Positions 1-5,911 of a stretch of 6,815 bases of DNA are shown here, one piece after another. Source of the stretch: DASPXY01 sp038227745 (GTDB taxonomy: Bacteria > Planctomycetota > Planctomycetia > Gemmatales > Gemmataceae). The notes beneath the pieces are model-generated. The model worked only from the letters and a program-made list of their open reading frames with translations, searched no databases and was not told the origin of the DNA. Every line of letters starts with the position of its first letter. Position 1 is the first letter of the stretch. A program made the position numbers and the translations under genes. The stretch lies in assembly GCA_038227745.1 (NCBI GenBank), contig JBBRPS010000572.1, positions 1 to 6,815 on the forward strand, read 5' to 3'.

Positions 1-48
1 TCCCGCTGCGCGGGTGCGACCCGCGCGCTCGCCCCCCGCGCAGCGGGA
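1..48. repeat. Perfect 14-bp inverted repeat (large stem-loop) at the left edge
   Basis: Bases 1-14 (TCCCGCTGCGCGGG) are perfectly complementary to bases 35-48 (CCCGCGCAGCGGGA), enclosing a 20-nt GC-rich loop. The arm starts at the first base of the window, so the stem may extend further left. No T-run follows position 48, so it is not a canonical Rho-independent terminator. It could still end transcription of a gene lying to the left, or be a small repeat of the kind that is dispersed between genes. Its function is unknown; only the pairing is seen directly. Confidence 0.6.
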
Positions 49-250
49 TCTGGCTCACCGCTCGCGGCTAAACGGGGCGAAACGCGGAGCCTACGGGAAG
101 AGGGAGAGTGGTAGGGGGTGGGCGTGGCTGCGGCATCTGCCGGCTCGGCGTTACCCTCAAGACCGGCGCAACACACACCGAATAGATAGGGAGGACAGGT
201 TACGGCGCGGGCGGTGGCCTGCGCGGGATGGATAACATACGAGGTCGCTG
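49..250. other. Upstream intergenic region of the metallopeptidase gene; no convincing gene
   Basis: I see no protein family, RNA gene or clear -35/-10 pair here. The stretch is G-rich in the middle and has a purine-rich GGGAGGA at 189-195 with no start codon at a suitable distance. A seven-codon ORF (228-251, MDNIRGR) ends in TGATG, so its stop overlaps the ATG of the peptidase gene. It lacks a Shine-Dalgarno of its own and is probably chance. An open frame across 14-235 has the arginine-rich composition typical of a GC-rich shadow frame. Confidence 0.5.
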
Positions 251-2068
251 ATGGATGCACAGAAGCGCCGCCGACCGGGAGCCTGCGTGTTCGCCCTCTT
301 GCTGCTGCTCGCCCCCTGCATCCTGCCCCGCGCCCACGCCGCTTCCGTGGTCCCCCTGACCGTCCGCGACGGACGCTGTGAGGCGGTGCTGGCGACGGCC
401 CGGCCCGATGAACAGCTCTACCTCGTTCTCGGTTCCCTGTCCCGCGCCGCCGGCCCCTGCCGCGTGACCGTCCGCACGGAGGCCACGACCGGCCCCGAAA
501 CCGTGCCGATCGAACCCCCGGCCCGCGACCGCGCCGAGGCCGCGTACCTCTGCGAACTGGGCGAGCGTCTGGAACGGGTGCGCCGGCGGCGAACCCAGTT
601 CGAGCAGTTCGTGTCGCTGGCCGAGCCGCCGCGAGAAAAGGTGTTCCACCTCTTCACCGGCGAACAGGACTTCCGCAACACGCGCGAGTACGCCGCCGTG
701 GCCGCCGAACTGCGGGCCGTCGGCCGGCACTGCCAGGTCTACGTCGATCGCAACCACCGCGACCGCGCCGGCCTGCAGCCGACCGTCGAGGACGCAGTCC
801 GCACCTTCGACGAGGCGGTGTATCCGCTGGCACGGCGTCAGCTCGGCCAGGTGCTCGACGTGGACCGCGATGGCCGCTTCACCATCCTCTTCACGCCCTG
901 GCTGGCCCGCCTGCAAAAGGGGAAGGTGGCGCTGGGCGGCTTCGTGCGCGGCAGCGACTTCTACCGCGACGTGGCGGCGCCGTTCGGCAACCACTGCGAC
1001 ATGATGTACCTCAACACGGACCTCAAACCGGGGCCGCACCTGCGCACCCTGCTGGCCCACGAGTACACCCACGCGGTCGTCTTCAGCGAGCACGTGTTCG
1101 GCGAGTACCTGCCCGTGGCCGGGCGGCGCGACGAGGAGAGCTGGCTGAACGAGGCCCTCGCCCACATGGCCGAGGAGGCGCACGGCTACAGCTGGAGCAA
1201 CCTCGACTACCGCGTCAGTGCCTTCCTCAACGCCCCGCAGCGCTACCGGCTCGTGGTACCGGACTACTACGGCGCCGGTATCTGGCGCGACCCGGGGACA
1301 CGCGGCAGCGCGTACCTGTTCCTGCGCTGGTGCCGCGACCGCTGCGGCGCCGACCTGCCGGCGCGGCTGATTCAGTCGAACCTGCAAGGGACGTTGAACC
1401 TGGAGGTGGCGGCGCAGCAGCGGTTCGCCGACCTGTTCCGCGAGTGGTCGGCGGCGCTGCTGCTGGCGGGCACGGGGGCCGCGGCGGACGGCGTGGCGCC
1501 GCTGCGCGGACTGGACCTGCGCCGGCCGCTGGGCAGTCGGATGCTGTGTGGCCCGCGCTGTGAGGAGGTGCCGCTGCACCGCGGCGACCATGAGATTCAC
1601 GTGGCGGGAACGGGGGTCGCGTACGTGCTGCTGCACTCGCCGGGGGCGGCCCGTTCGCGCGTGACCGTGACGGCCGACCCCGCGGCGGAGTTGCAGGTCA
1701 GCCTGATCCGCTTGCCCGGCCGGACTGCCCGCCTCAGCCTGCGCTGCGAGACGGGACCGGACGGCAAGAGCGTGCGCCTGACGGTGAGGACCCACGGCGG
1801 CGCCGTCCGGCTGGAGAACGCCGCCTGGGAACGCCTGGTGCCGTCCGGGGAGGCCGCGACGGACACGAGCTACCGCCCTGGTGCCCAGACGGGGACCACG
1901 GTGCGCGCGTGGTTCGGCGAGCCGGGGCTGGAGCCGGGGGAGAGCCGCCGAAGTGCTTCCCTGCCGATCCCGGCTGGGGCTACCTTGGTCTTCCGGGTGA
2001 CCGGCACGGATAGGCAAGGGAACCCGGTAACCACTCAGGCCGTTCACGGCGCCCGTCCGGCGCCGTGA
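251..2068 (+). CDS. Secreted HExxH zinc metallopeptidase-like protein
   Basis: This is a 605-residue protein predicted to be exported and to hydrolyse peptide bonds outside the cytoplasm; the substrate is unknown. Residues 1-30 form a signal peptide: basic MDAQKRRR, then a leucine-rich core, with a likely signal peptidase I site after AHA30. The zinc site is HEYTH at 270-274, with E301 in WLNEALAH as the probable third ligand, the layout of gluzincin peptidases such as hyicolysin-like (M30) enzymes. A preceding DVDRDGRFTILFT segment (203-215) resembles the Asp-rich strand that often precedes the catalytic helix in such secreted proteases. From about 425 to the end the sequence is rich in beta-strand patterns and may be an accessory domain. 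The start is supported by GAGG at 241-244. The gene is very GC-rich and appears monocistronic, converging on the Uma2 gene. The peptidase class is fairly sure; the exact family is not. Confidence 0.85.
   Translation: MDAQKRRRPGACVFALLLLLAPCILPRAHAASVVPLTVRDGRCEAVLATARPDEQLYLVLGSLSRAAGPCRVTVRTEATTGPETVPIEPPARDRAEAAYLCELGERLERVRRRRTQFEQFVSLAEPPREKVFHLFTGEQDFRNTREYAAVAAELRAVGRHCQVYVDRNHRDRAGLQPTVEDAVRTFDEAVYPLARRQLGQVLDVDRDGRFTILFTPWLARLQKGKVALGGFVRGSDFYRDVAAPFGNHCDMMYLNTDLKPGPHLRTLLAHEYTHAVVFSEHVFGEYLPVAGRRDEESWLNEALAHMAEEAHGYSWSNLDYRVSAFLNAPQRYRLVVPDYYGAGIWRDPGTRGSAYLFLRWCRDRCGADLPARLIQSNLQGTLNLEVAAQQRFADLFREWSAALLLAGTGAAADGVAPLRGLDLRRPLGSRMLCGPRCEEVPLHRGDHEIHVAGTGVAYVLLHSPGAARSRVTVTADPAAELQVSLIRLPGRTARLSLRCETGPDGKSVRLTVRTHGGAVRLENAAWERLVPSGEAATDTSYRPGAQTGTTVRAWFGEPGLEPGESRRSASLPIPAGATLVFRVTGTDRQGNPVTTQAVHGARPAP
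2044..2068. terminator. Hairpin overlapping the peptidase stop codon; putative bidirectional terminator
   Basis: TCACGGCGCC (2044-2053) pairs perfectly with GGCGCCGTGA (2059-2068) around a CGTCC loop, giving a 10-bp, almost all G/C stem. The last three bases are the TGA stop of the peptidase gene. It lies just before the 17-bp gap separating two convergent genes, where a shared terminator is expected. There is no T-run on either side. A second perfect stem of 9 bp (2118-2126 with 2133-2141) lies inside the 3' end of the Uma2 gene and may add to the block. Confidence 0.5.
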
Positions 2069-2085
2069 TCCGGCTGGACTGCCCA

Positions 2086-2823
2086 TCAGCGCGATGCGCG
2101 CATTCTCAGCGTGTACTGCCACAGCCCGAGACGGCTGTGGCGCCGCTCCAGGCGGAAACTGCGGCCGAAGACCTCCGAGTGCAGCCAACCGTTGCGCGAT
2201 GGTGCGGGGACATAGCCATCCTCGCCGCGCTGCAGGATCTCCAGGACGGGTTCTTCCCCCCGGGCATCGATAATCCAGTACGCCGACACGCCAGCTCGGT
2301 AGTAGACCCCGCGCAGTGTCGCGTTATCTTTCCGCACGGAACTGTCGCTGACGATTTCCAGAACCCAGTCCGGCGAGCCTTCCACCTCCATGAAGCGGTC
2401 GCCCTCCTTCTCTCTCGGGACGAGCCTGGCCCGCTTCGCCTCCAGAGTCGCCCAGCAGAGGAAGCTGCCATCCGGCTCATTGGAGAGGCCGGCCGACTCG
2501 TTGGTGATCGGCACACGGTCGGGCAGGAGGACGCCCCGGTCCTCTTTCTGGTTCAGGTTGTAGAGGGCGTTGCCGACCGCGGACTTCACGAGGGCGTGCG
2601 TGTTGATTTCTTCGGGGCTCATGTCGATGAAGAGTTCCTGGTCGATGAAGGAGATGTGGCCGCGGGCGGGGAAGTCGGCGGAGTGGGCCCACGTGCGGAA
2701 CCCGGAGAGCGTGTAGGCGGAGGGGGGAATACGGACCTCCTTACCGCCGGTCGTGATGGCACAGCCCGCCAGCACGGTCGAGGGGGCTGGGGGCGGCAGG
2801 GTGGAGACCAAAGGTCTGCTCAT
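2086..2823 (-). CDS. Uma2 family (DUF820) putative restriction-endonuclease-fold protein
   Basis: This 245-residue protein belongs to the Uma2/DUF820 group, which has a PD-(D/E)XK nuclease fold; the cellular role is unproven. Recognisable blocks are IPPSAYTLSGF (32-42), ISFIDQELFIDMSPEE (57-72) with H76 in INTH, EPDGSF (116-121), SPDWVLEIVS (150-159) with candidate catalytic D152 and E156, and YYRAGVSAYWIIDARG (174-189). Where many family members have a lysine four residues before the Tyr of YRAGV, this one has L170; K165 in VRKD is nearby. I chose the ATG at 2823 because AGAGGT lies just upstream at normal spacing. The frame stays open to 2916, but that start has no ribosome site. Such genes occur in many copies in planctomycetes and cyanobacteria, usually as single genes, as here. 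Family assignment is confident; nuclease activity is inferred from the fold. Confidence 0.88.
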   Translation of the reverse strand: MSRPLVSTLPPPAPSTVLAGCAITTGGKEVRIPPSAYTLSGFRTWAHSADFPARGHISFIDQELFIDMSPEEINTHALVKSAVGNALYNLNQKEDRGVLLPDRVPITNESAGLSNEPDGSFLCWATLEAKRARLVPREKEGDRFMEVEGSPDWVLEIVSDSSVRKDNATLRGVYYRAGVSAYWIIDARGEEPVLEILQRGEDGYVPAPSRNGWLHSEVFGRSFRLERRHSRLGLWQYTLRMRASR

Positions 2824-2869
2824 GGATACCTCTCGCGAAACAAGCTCCTGGCACGCTCGGTTGCTGCCA

Positions 2870-2878
2870 TGATACAAT
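2870..2878 (+). promoter_or_regulatory. Extended -10 promoter (TGATACAAT)
   Basis: TG at 2870-2871 followed by one base and TACAAT (2873-2878) forms an extended -10 element with five of six consensus bases. A weak -35 candidate, CTGGCA at 2848-2853, lies 19 bases upstream; extended -10 promoters depend little on the -35. Transcription would start near 2885, about 30 bases before the strong ribosome site at 2902-2908. On the opposite strand TATCAT (2874-2869) could serve the Uma2 gene, but its upstream hexamer is poor. Confidence 0.45.
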
Positions 2879-2914
2879 CGGCCCGCGCGCGACACAGCGC
2901 GAAAGGAGCCCGCC

Positions 2915-2977
2915 ATGCCGATGCGCCTGGGAATGCTGGGGTTGAAATTGCCAGGCAGCCCCGGACGCAGTTTCTAG
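2915..2977 (+). CDS. 20-codon ORF with strong Shine-Dalgarno; small protein or decapitated gene start
   Basis: The ATG at 2915 is preceded by AAAGGAG (2902-2908) with a six-base spacer, as good a ribosome site as that of the MBL gene further on, and by an extended -10 promoter about 40 bases up. The product would be MPMRLGMLGLKLPGSPGRSF, then TAG at 2975-2977. MRLGMLGL resembles the first beta-strand of a Rossmann-fold protein such as a Gfo/Idh/MocA oxidoreductase, but no GxGxxG motif follows, so this is only a hint. The signals look too complete for chance. Either this is a true small gene or leader peptide, or it is the intact front of a larger gene whose body has been lost. A six-base hairpin (ACCCCC/GGGGGT, 2978-2995) directly follows the stop. 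Confidence 0.35.
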   Translation: MPMRLGMLGLKLPGSPGRSF

Positions 2978-3314
2978 ACCCCCGTGACTGGGGGTGGCGG
3001 ATGAGCACGGCGGAGAAGCGCAAGTACGGCGCGGAACCGGTGGCAGCGGACAGCGGGTAGGGGCACCCTGCCGTGAGTGGCGTGTCGTTGCCACCCAAAC
3101 GTACCAATCCCGGAGACACCAAAGAACCACGCGCGTGCCTGGTCCAACGACCGGCGCACCGAAAGTCAGACGGCGCGCCAAGCCGGGAACGACCGGGGAC
3201 CGGGCGTGTTGACCGAATGCGTACCGATTCCTCATCGAAATCCCTGCTGTCGATCGAGTTTACGCCGAATTGCTGCAGATCCACGAGCAAACCAGCGGCC
3301 GCGGCGAGCCGCTC
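2978..3314. other. Intergenic spacer with short hairpins and possible decayed coding sequence
   Basis: No gene is recognised in this stretch. It contains four structures: ACCCCC/GGGGGT at 2978-2995; a nine-pair stem with one bulged T and a CAAC loop at 3135-3157; a GGCGCGCC palindrome near 3172-3179; and AGCGGC/GCCGCT at 3294-3313, just before a -35 box. Several frames are open on both strands, but they are rich in Arg, Pro and Ser and show no motifs. One frame, running past the end of this stretch to a TAA at 3339-3341, ends with protein-like sequence (see findings). The frame of the downstream peroxidase is also open across this region, but its translation has no family resemblance before residue M at 3374. 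Confidence 0.4.
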
Positions 3315-3344
3315 TTGACCGATGCAGGGGTCGGCTATTAAAAT
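3315..3344 (+). promoter_or_regulatory. Sigma70-type promoter of the dioxygenase/MBL operon
   Basis: TTGACC (3315-3320) and TAAAAT (3339-3344) each match five of six consensus bases and are 18 bases apart. An alternative -10, TATTAA at 3336-3341, would give a 15-base spacer. Transcription would begin near 3351, leaving a leader of roughly 23 bases before the ATG at 3374. The A/T-rich -10 stands out from GC-rich surroundings. The hairpin AGCGGC/GCCGCT at 3294-3313 abuts the -35 and could be an operator, though no repressor gene is nearby. The position argues against translation starting further upstream. Confidence 0.6.
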
Positions 3345-3373
3345 TTAAGGCGGCAGCGCCTGGGAACGAGGGA

Positions 3374-5911
3374 ATGTCCCAAAAACGAAGTCATACCATG
3401 ACGATCTTCAAGTTTCTGGGAGCGTTTTTACCCGCCGCAGTTCTTCTTGCGCTGGCCTTCGGCGCGGCGGCGGTAGCTCCCCTCCTGGCGGCTGGTGAAA
3501 ACCAACCGGCCGTCTATTATCGTGCCCTGTTCACCTTCTGGGCGACTCTCGTTTTGTTGATCGTGGCCTTCTGCGTTTACATCCTGGAGCCCCCCGTCAC
3601 GACTGCCCCCACTTGGCTGCTGTTTTGGACCTTCGCCTATGGGGCGTACCTGTGTCACCTCTGGTCGGCCATTCCCGATCTGTTACAGGGAAACCTGAGG
3701 GCTTTATTCGCCGCTGCGGTAGTCGGGACGGCTGGCCCGGTGCGCCTGCTGGGTTGGCCGTATACGGAAATCCTCCTCCTGGTGTGGTGGGGATTCGATG
3801 TCCTGCTGGGCTGGCTCATCCCTCAAAACGGAAAACGGGTGCGAATCCAACGCGGACTGCTCCACGTGGTCATCTTCCTCCTGTTCTTGTTAACGGCCAT
3901 CCTGCTCCCCCAGGCGGGCCGCCTCGGTTTCTTCCTTGGCCTGGTGCTGCTTCTGGCTTTGCTATCCTGCTTCAGCTATCGCCTGGTGATGCGTGCGATG
4001 GACCCCGGCTCGCTGCTGTCGGTCCTGTACGTGGGGTTTTTTCAGATCCTTAACCGCTTCAGCCCCTGGCATCGCCTGCCGACGACCCTGGCGGTGATGA
4101 ACCTGGGGGCGCTGCGGGAAGTGCTGCGGACCAAAAACCTCCACAACACGTGCGACATCCCTGTCAGTAACCCGGAGGGCCTGGAGGCCCCCCCGCCCCT
4201 GGAAGCGGGCTTCCTCATGGGCCGGCAAGTGGACGGCTTTTACAACGATCTGAAAAGGCCGAACATGGGCAGCGGCAGCGCTACTCCCGACAACCCACAA
4301 GACGGCGGCCATTTTACGAAAAGCAATCCGGGAGCGCGCCTTGCCCGCAACGTGCCGCTGGAGTATGCCTGGCCCGACAAGGGCGCGGCCCTGCTGACGC
4401 CAAGTCCCCGCACGGTCAGCCGCCGACTGCTGGCGCGCGACACATTCAAACCGGCCACGACGCTGAACCTGCTGGCAGCGGCCTGGATTCAATTCGAGAT
4501 CCACGACTGGTTTTTCCACGGCGAGCCGGTCAAGGGTAATGAGATTGAAGTCCCCGTGGAACCCGGCGACGACTGGGTCGGGCCGATGCGCGTCCGCCGC
4601 ACTCGACCCGACCCGACGCGCCGGCCCGATGACGGCAAAGGCCCGCCCACGTATTGCAATGCCGAGGCGCACTGGTGGGACGGCTCCCAAATTTACGGCA
4701 GCGACCCGGTCACGACCAGAGCCTTGCGGACGGGGGCGGGCGGCGAATTGCGGCTGGCTCCGAACAGGACCCTGTCGATGGACCCGCACACCGGCACGCC
4801 GATGACCGGCTTCACCGGCAACTGGTGGGCGGGACTGAGCCTGCTGCACACGCTGTTCACGCGCGAACACAACGCCATCTGCGGCAAGCTTCGTCAGGAA
4901 TATCCCACCTGGGATGATGAACGTCTGTTTCAAACGGCGCGCCTGGTGAACACCGCCTTGCTGGCCAAGATTCATACGGTGGAATGGACGCCGGCCATCG
5001 TCGCCCATCCCGCGCTGAAAATCGGCATGCGCATCAACTGGTGGGGGATCGCGGAGGAAGGCATCAAGAAGGCGTTTGGCCGTATCAGCGCCAACGAGGC
5101 CTTCAGCGGCATCCCCGGTTCGGTGACGAACCATCACAGCGGCGACTTCGCCTTCACCGAGGAGTTCGTCTCCGTCTATCGCATGCACCCGCTCATGCCC
5201 GACGAGTTTGAACTATTCTCCGTCAAAGATGGCAGCCACCTGCACCACTTCACCCTGCCCACCGATTTCGTCGGCAACGACGGCGGCGTTCGCGTGCTGG
5301 AACATGGCGGGGACATGGCCGACGTGTTCTACTCTTTCGGCATCTGTCACCCCGGCAAAATTACGCTGCGCAATCACCCCGAATTTCTGCGGCGGCTGAC
5401 GCGGCCGGACGGCGAGGTCGTGGACCTGGCCACCATTGATGTCCTGCGCGATCGGGAGCGGGGCGTGCCGCGCTACAACCAGTTCCGACAGTTGATCCAC
5501 ATGCCTCGCATCAGCACTTTCGAGCAGTTGTGCGCCGACCCGGAGTTGGCGCGGGAGCTCAAGGAGGTCTACGACGGCGACATCGACCGGGTGGACCTGA
5601 TGGTCGGCATGTATGCCGAGACACCGCCACAGGGTTTCGGCTTCAGCGACACGGCCTTCCGCATCTTCATCCTGATGGCGTCGCGGCGGCTCAAGAGCGA
5701 CCGCTTTTTCACCACCGATTTCACCGAAGCGATGTACACGCCGGCCGGCATGGACTGGCTGAACACCAACAACATGAGCACCGTCCTCTTGCGGCATTAC
5801 CCGACCCTGGAGCCGGCGCTGCGTGGCCTGGACAATGCCTTCCAGCCGTGGAAAACCATCCAGGAATCGGCGACGTACCAGCCGCACGAGAACGAAAGGA
5901 GCGGACCATGA
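3374..5911 (+). CDS. Membrane-fused alpha-dioxygenase-like heme peroxidase family protein
   Basis: This is an 845-residue protein of the animal heme peroxidase superfamily, closest in pattern to fatty acid alpha-dioxygenases, which add O2 at C2 of fatty acids. Residues 1-205 hold six or seven hydrophobic segments (about 12-40, 49-71, 80-98, 108-127, 131-149, 160-180, 183-203), with H95 and H164 in or near them. The catalytic domain begins near 255. WIQFEIHDW (371-379) carries distal Q373 and H377. D378 and HWWDGS (433-438) match the Ca site, with Ala at the usual Thr. REHN is at 497-500. IHTVEWT has H534 and T539, matching the carboxylate-binding His and Thr of plant alpha-dioxygenase. VYRMHPLMPD has radical Y602 and heme ligand H605. 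R777 in SDRFF probably matches the substrate Arg. Plant homologues are roughly 640 residues and lack the membrane region. The ATG at 3398 is an alternative start. Superfamily is certain; substrate is inferred. Confidence 0.9.
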   Translation: MSQKRSHTMTIFKFLGAFLPAAVLLALAFGAAAVAPLLAAGENQPAVYYRALFTFWATLVLLIVAFCVYILEPPVTTAPTWLLFWTFAYGAYLCHLWSAIPDLLQGNLRALFAAAVVGTAGPVRLLGWPYTEILLLVWWGFDVLLGWLIPQNGKRVRIQRGLLHVVIFLLFLLTAILLPQAGRLGFFLGLVLLLALLSCFSYRLVMRAMDPGSLLSVLYVGFFQILNRFSPWHRLPTTLAVMNLGALREVLRTKNLHNTCDIPVSNPEGLEAPPPLEAGFLMGRQVDGFYNDLKRPNMGSGSATPDNPQDGGHFTKSNPGARLARNVPLEYAWPDKGAALLTPSPRTVSRRLLARDTFKPATTLNLLAAAWIQFEIHDWFFHGEPVKGNEIEVPVEPGDDWVGPMRVRRTRPDPTRRPDDGKGPPTYCNAEAHWWDGSQIYGSDPVTTRALRTGAGGELRLAPNRTLSMDPHTGTPMTGFTGNWWAGLSLLHTLFTREHNAICGKLRQEYPTWDDERLFQTARLVNTALLAKIHTVEWTPAIVAHPALKIGMRINWWGIAEEGIKKAFGRISANEAFSGIPGSVTNHHSGDFAFTEEFVSVYRMHPLMPDEFELFSVKDGSHLHHFTLPTDFVGNDGGVRVLEHGGDMADVFYSFGICHPGKITLRNHPEFLRRLTRPDGEVVDLATIDVLRDRERGVPRYNQFRQLIHMPRISTFEQLCADPELARELKEVYDGDIDRVDLMVGMYAETPPQGFGFSDTAFRIFILMASRRLKSDRFFTTDFTEAMYTPAGMDWLNTNNMSTVLLRHYPTLEPALRGLDNAFQPWKTIQESATYQPHENERSGP
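5895..5901 (+). promoter_or_regulatory. Ribosome binding site fixing the MBL start
   Basis: AAAGGAG lies six bases before the ATG at 5908, inside the last codons of the dioxygenase gene. It decides the start: the same frame is open back to 5530, but that upstream part is a shadow of the dioxygenase frame. The ATGA overlap at 5908-5911 allows ribosomes finishing the first gene to start the second. Confidence 0.8.

Noticed and set aside
311..319. Lipoprotein signal (LAPC at residues 20-23) in the peptidase
   Set aside because: Proline just before the Cys does not fit the lipobox consensus, and a better signal peptidase I site (AHA) follows at residues 28-30.
200..2188. 662-residue open frame on the minus strand opposite the peptidase gene
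   Set aside because: It is antisense to a gene with a signal peptide and zinc motif, has the Arg/Ala/Val/Gln/His-rich composition of a GC-rich shadow frame, and shows no domain or ribosome site.
2824..2916. N-terminal extension of the Uma2 protein by 31 residues
   Set aside because: There is no ribosome site before the 2916 start, whereas AGAGGT precedes the ATG at 2823, where the family-like sequence also begins.
2065..3060. 331-residue plus-strand open frame across the Uma2 gene
   Set aside because: The minus strand there encodes a clear Uma2 protein. The plus frame has no motif, and its only protein-like part (the end near 3000-3060) is too short to assign.
3077..3373. Upstream extension of the dioxygenase frame by 99 residues
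   Set aside because: The extension is Arg/Pro-rich with no homology signal, has no ribosome site at 3077, and a good promoter at 3315-3344 lies within it. The ATG at 3374 directly precedes the membrane segments.
3962..5188. 408-residue minus-strand open frame inside the dioxygenase gene
   Set aside because: It is a shadow of the strongly conserved plus-strand coding sequence, with no motif of its own.
5530..5907. Upstream extension of the MBL frame
   Set aside because: It overlaps the conserved C-terminus of the dioxygenase in another frame. AAAGGAG and the ATGA overlap fix the start at 5908.
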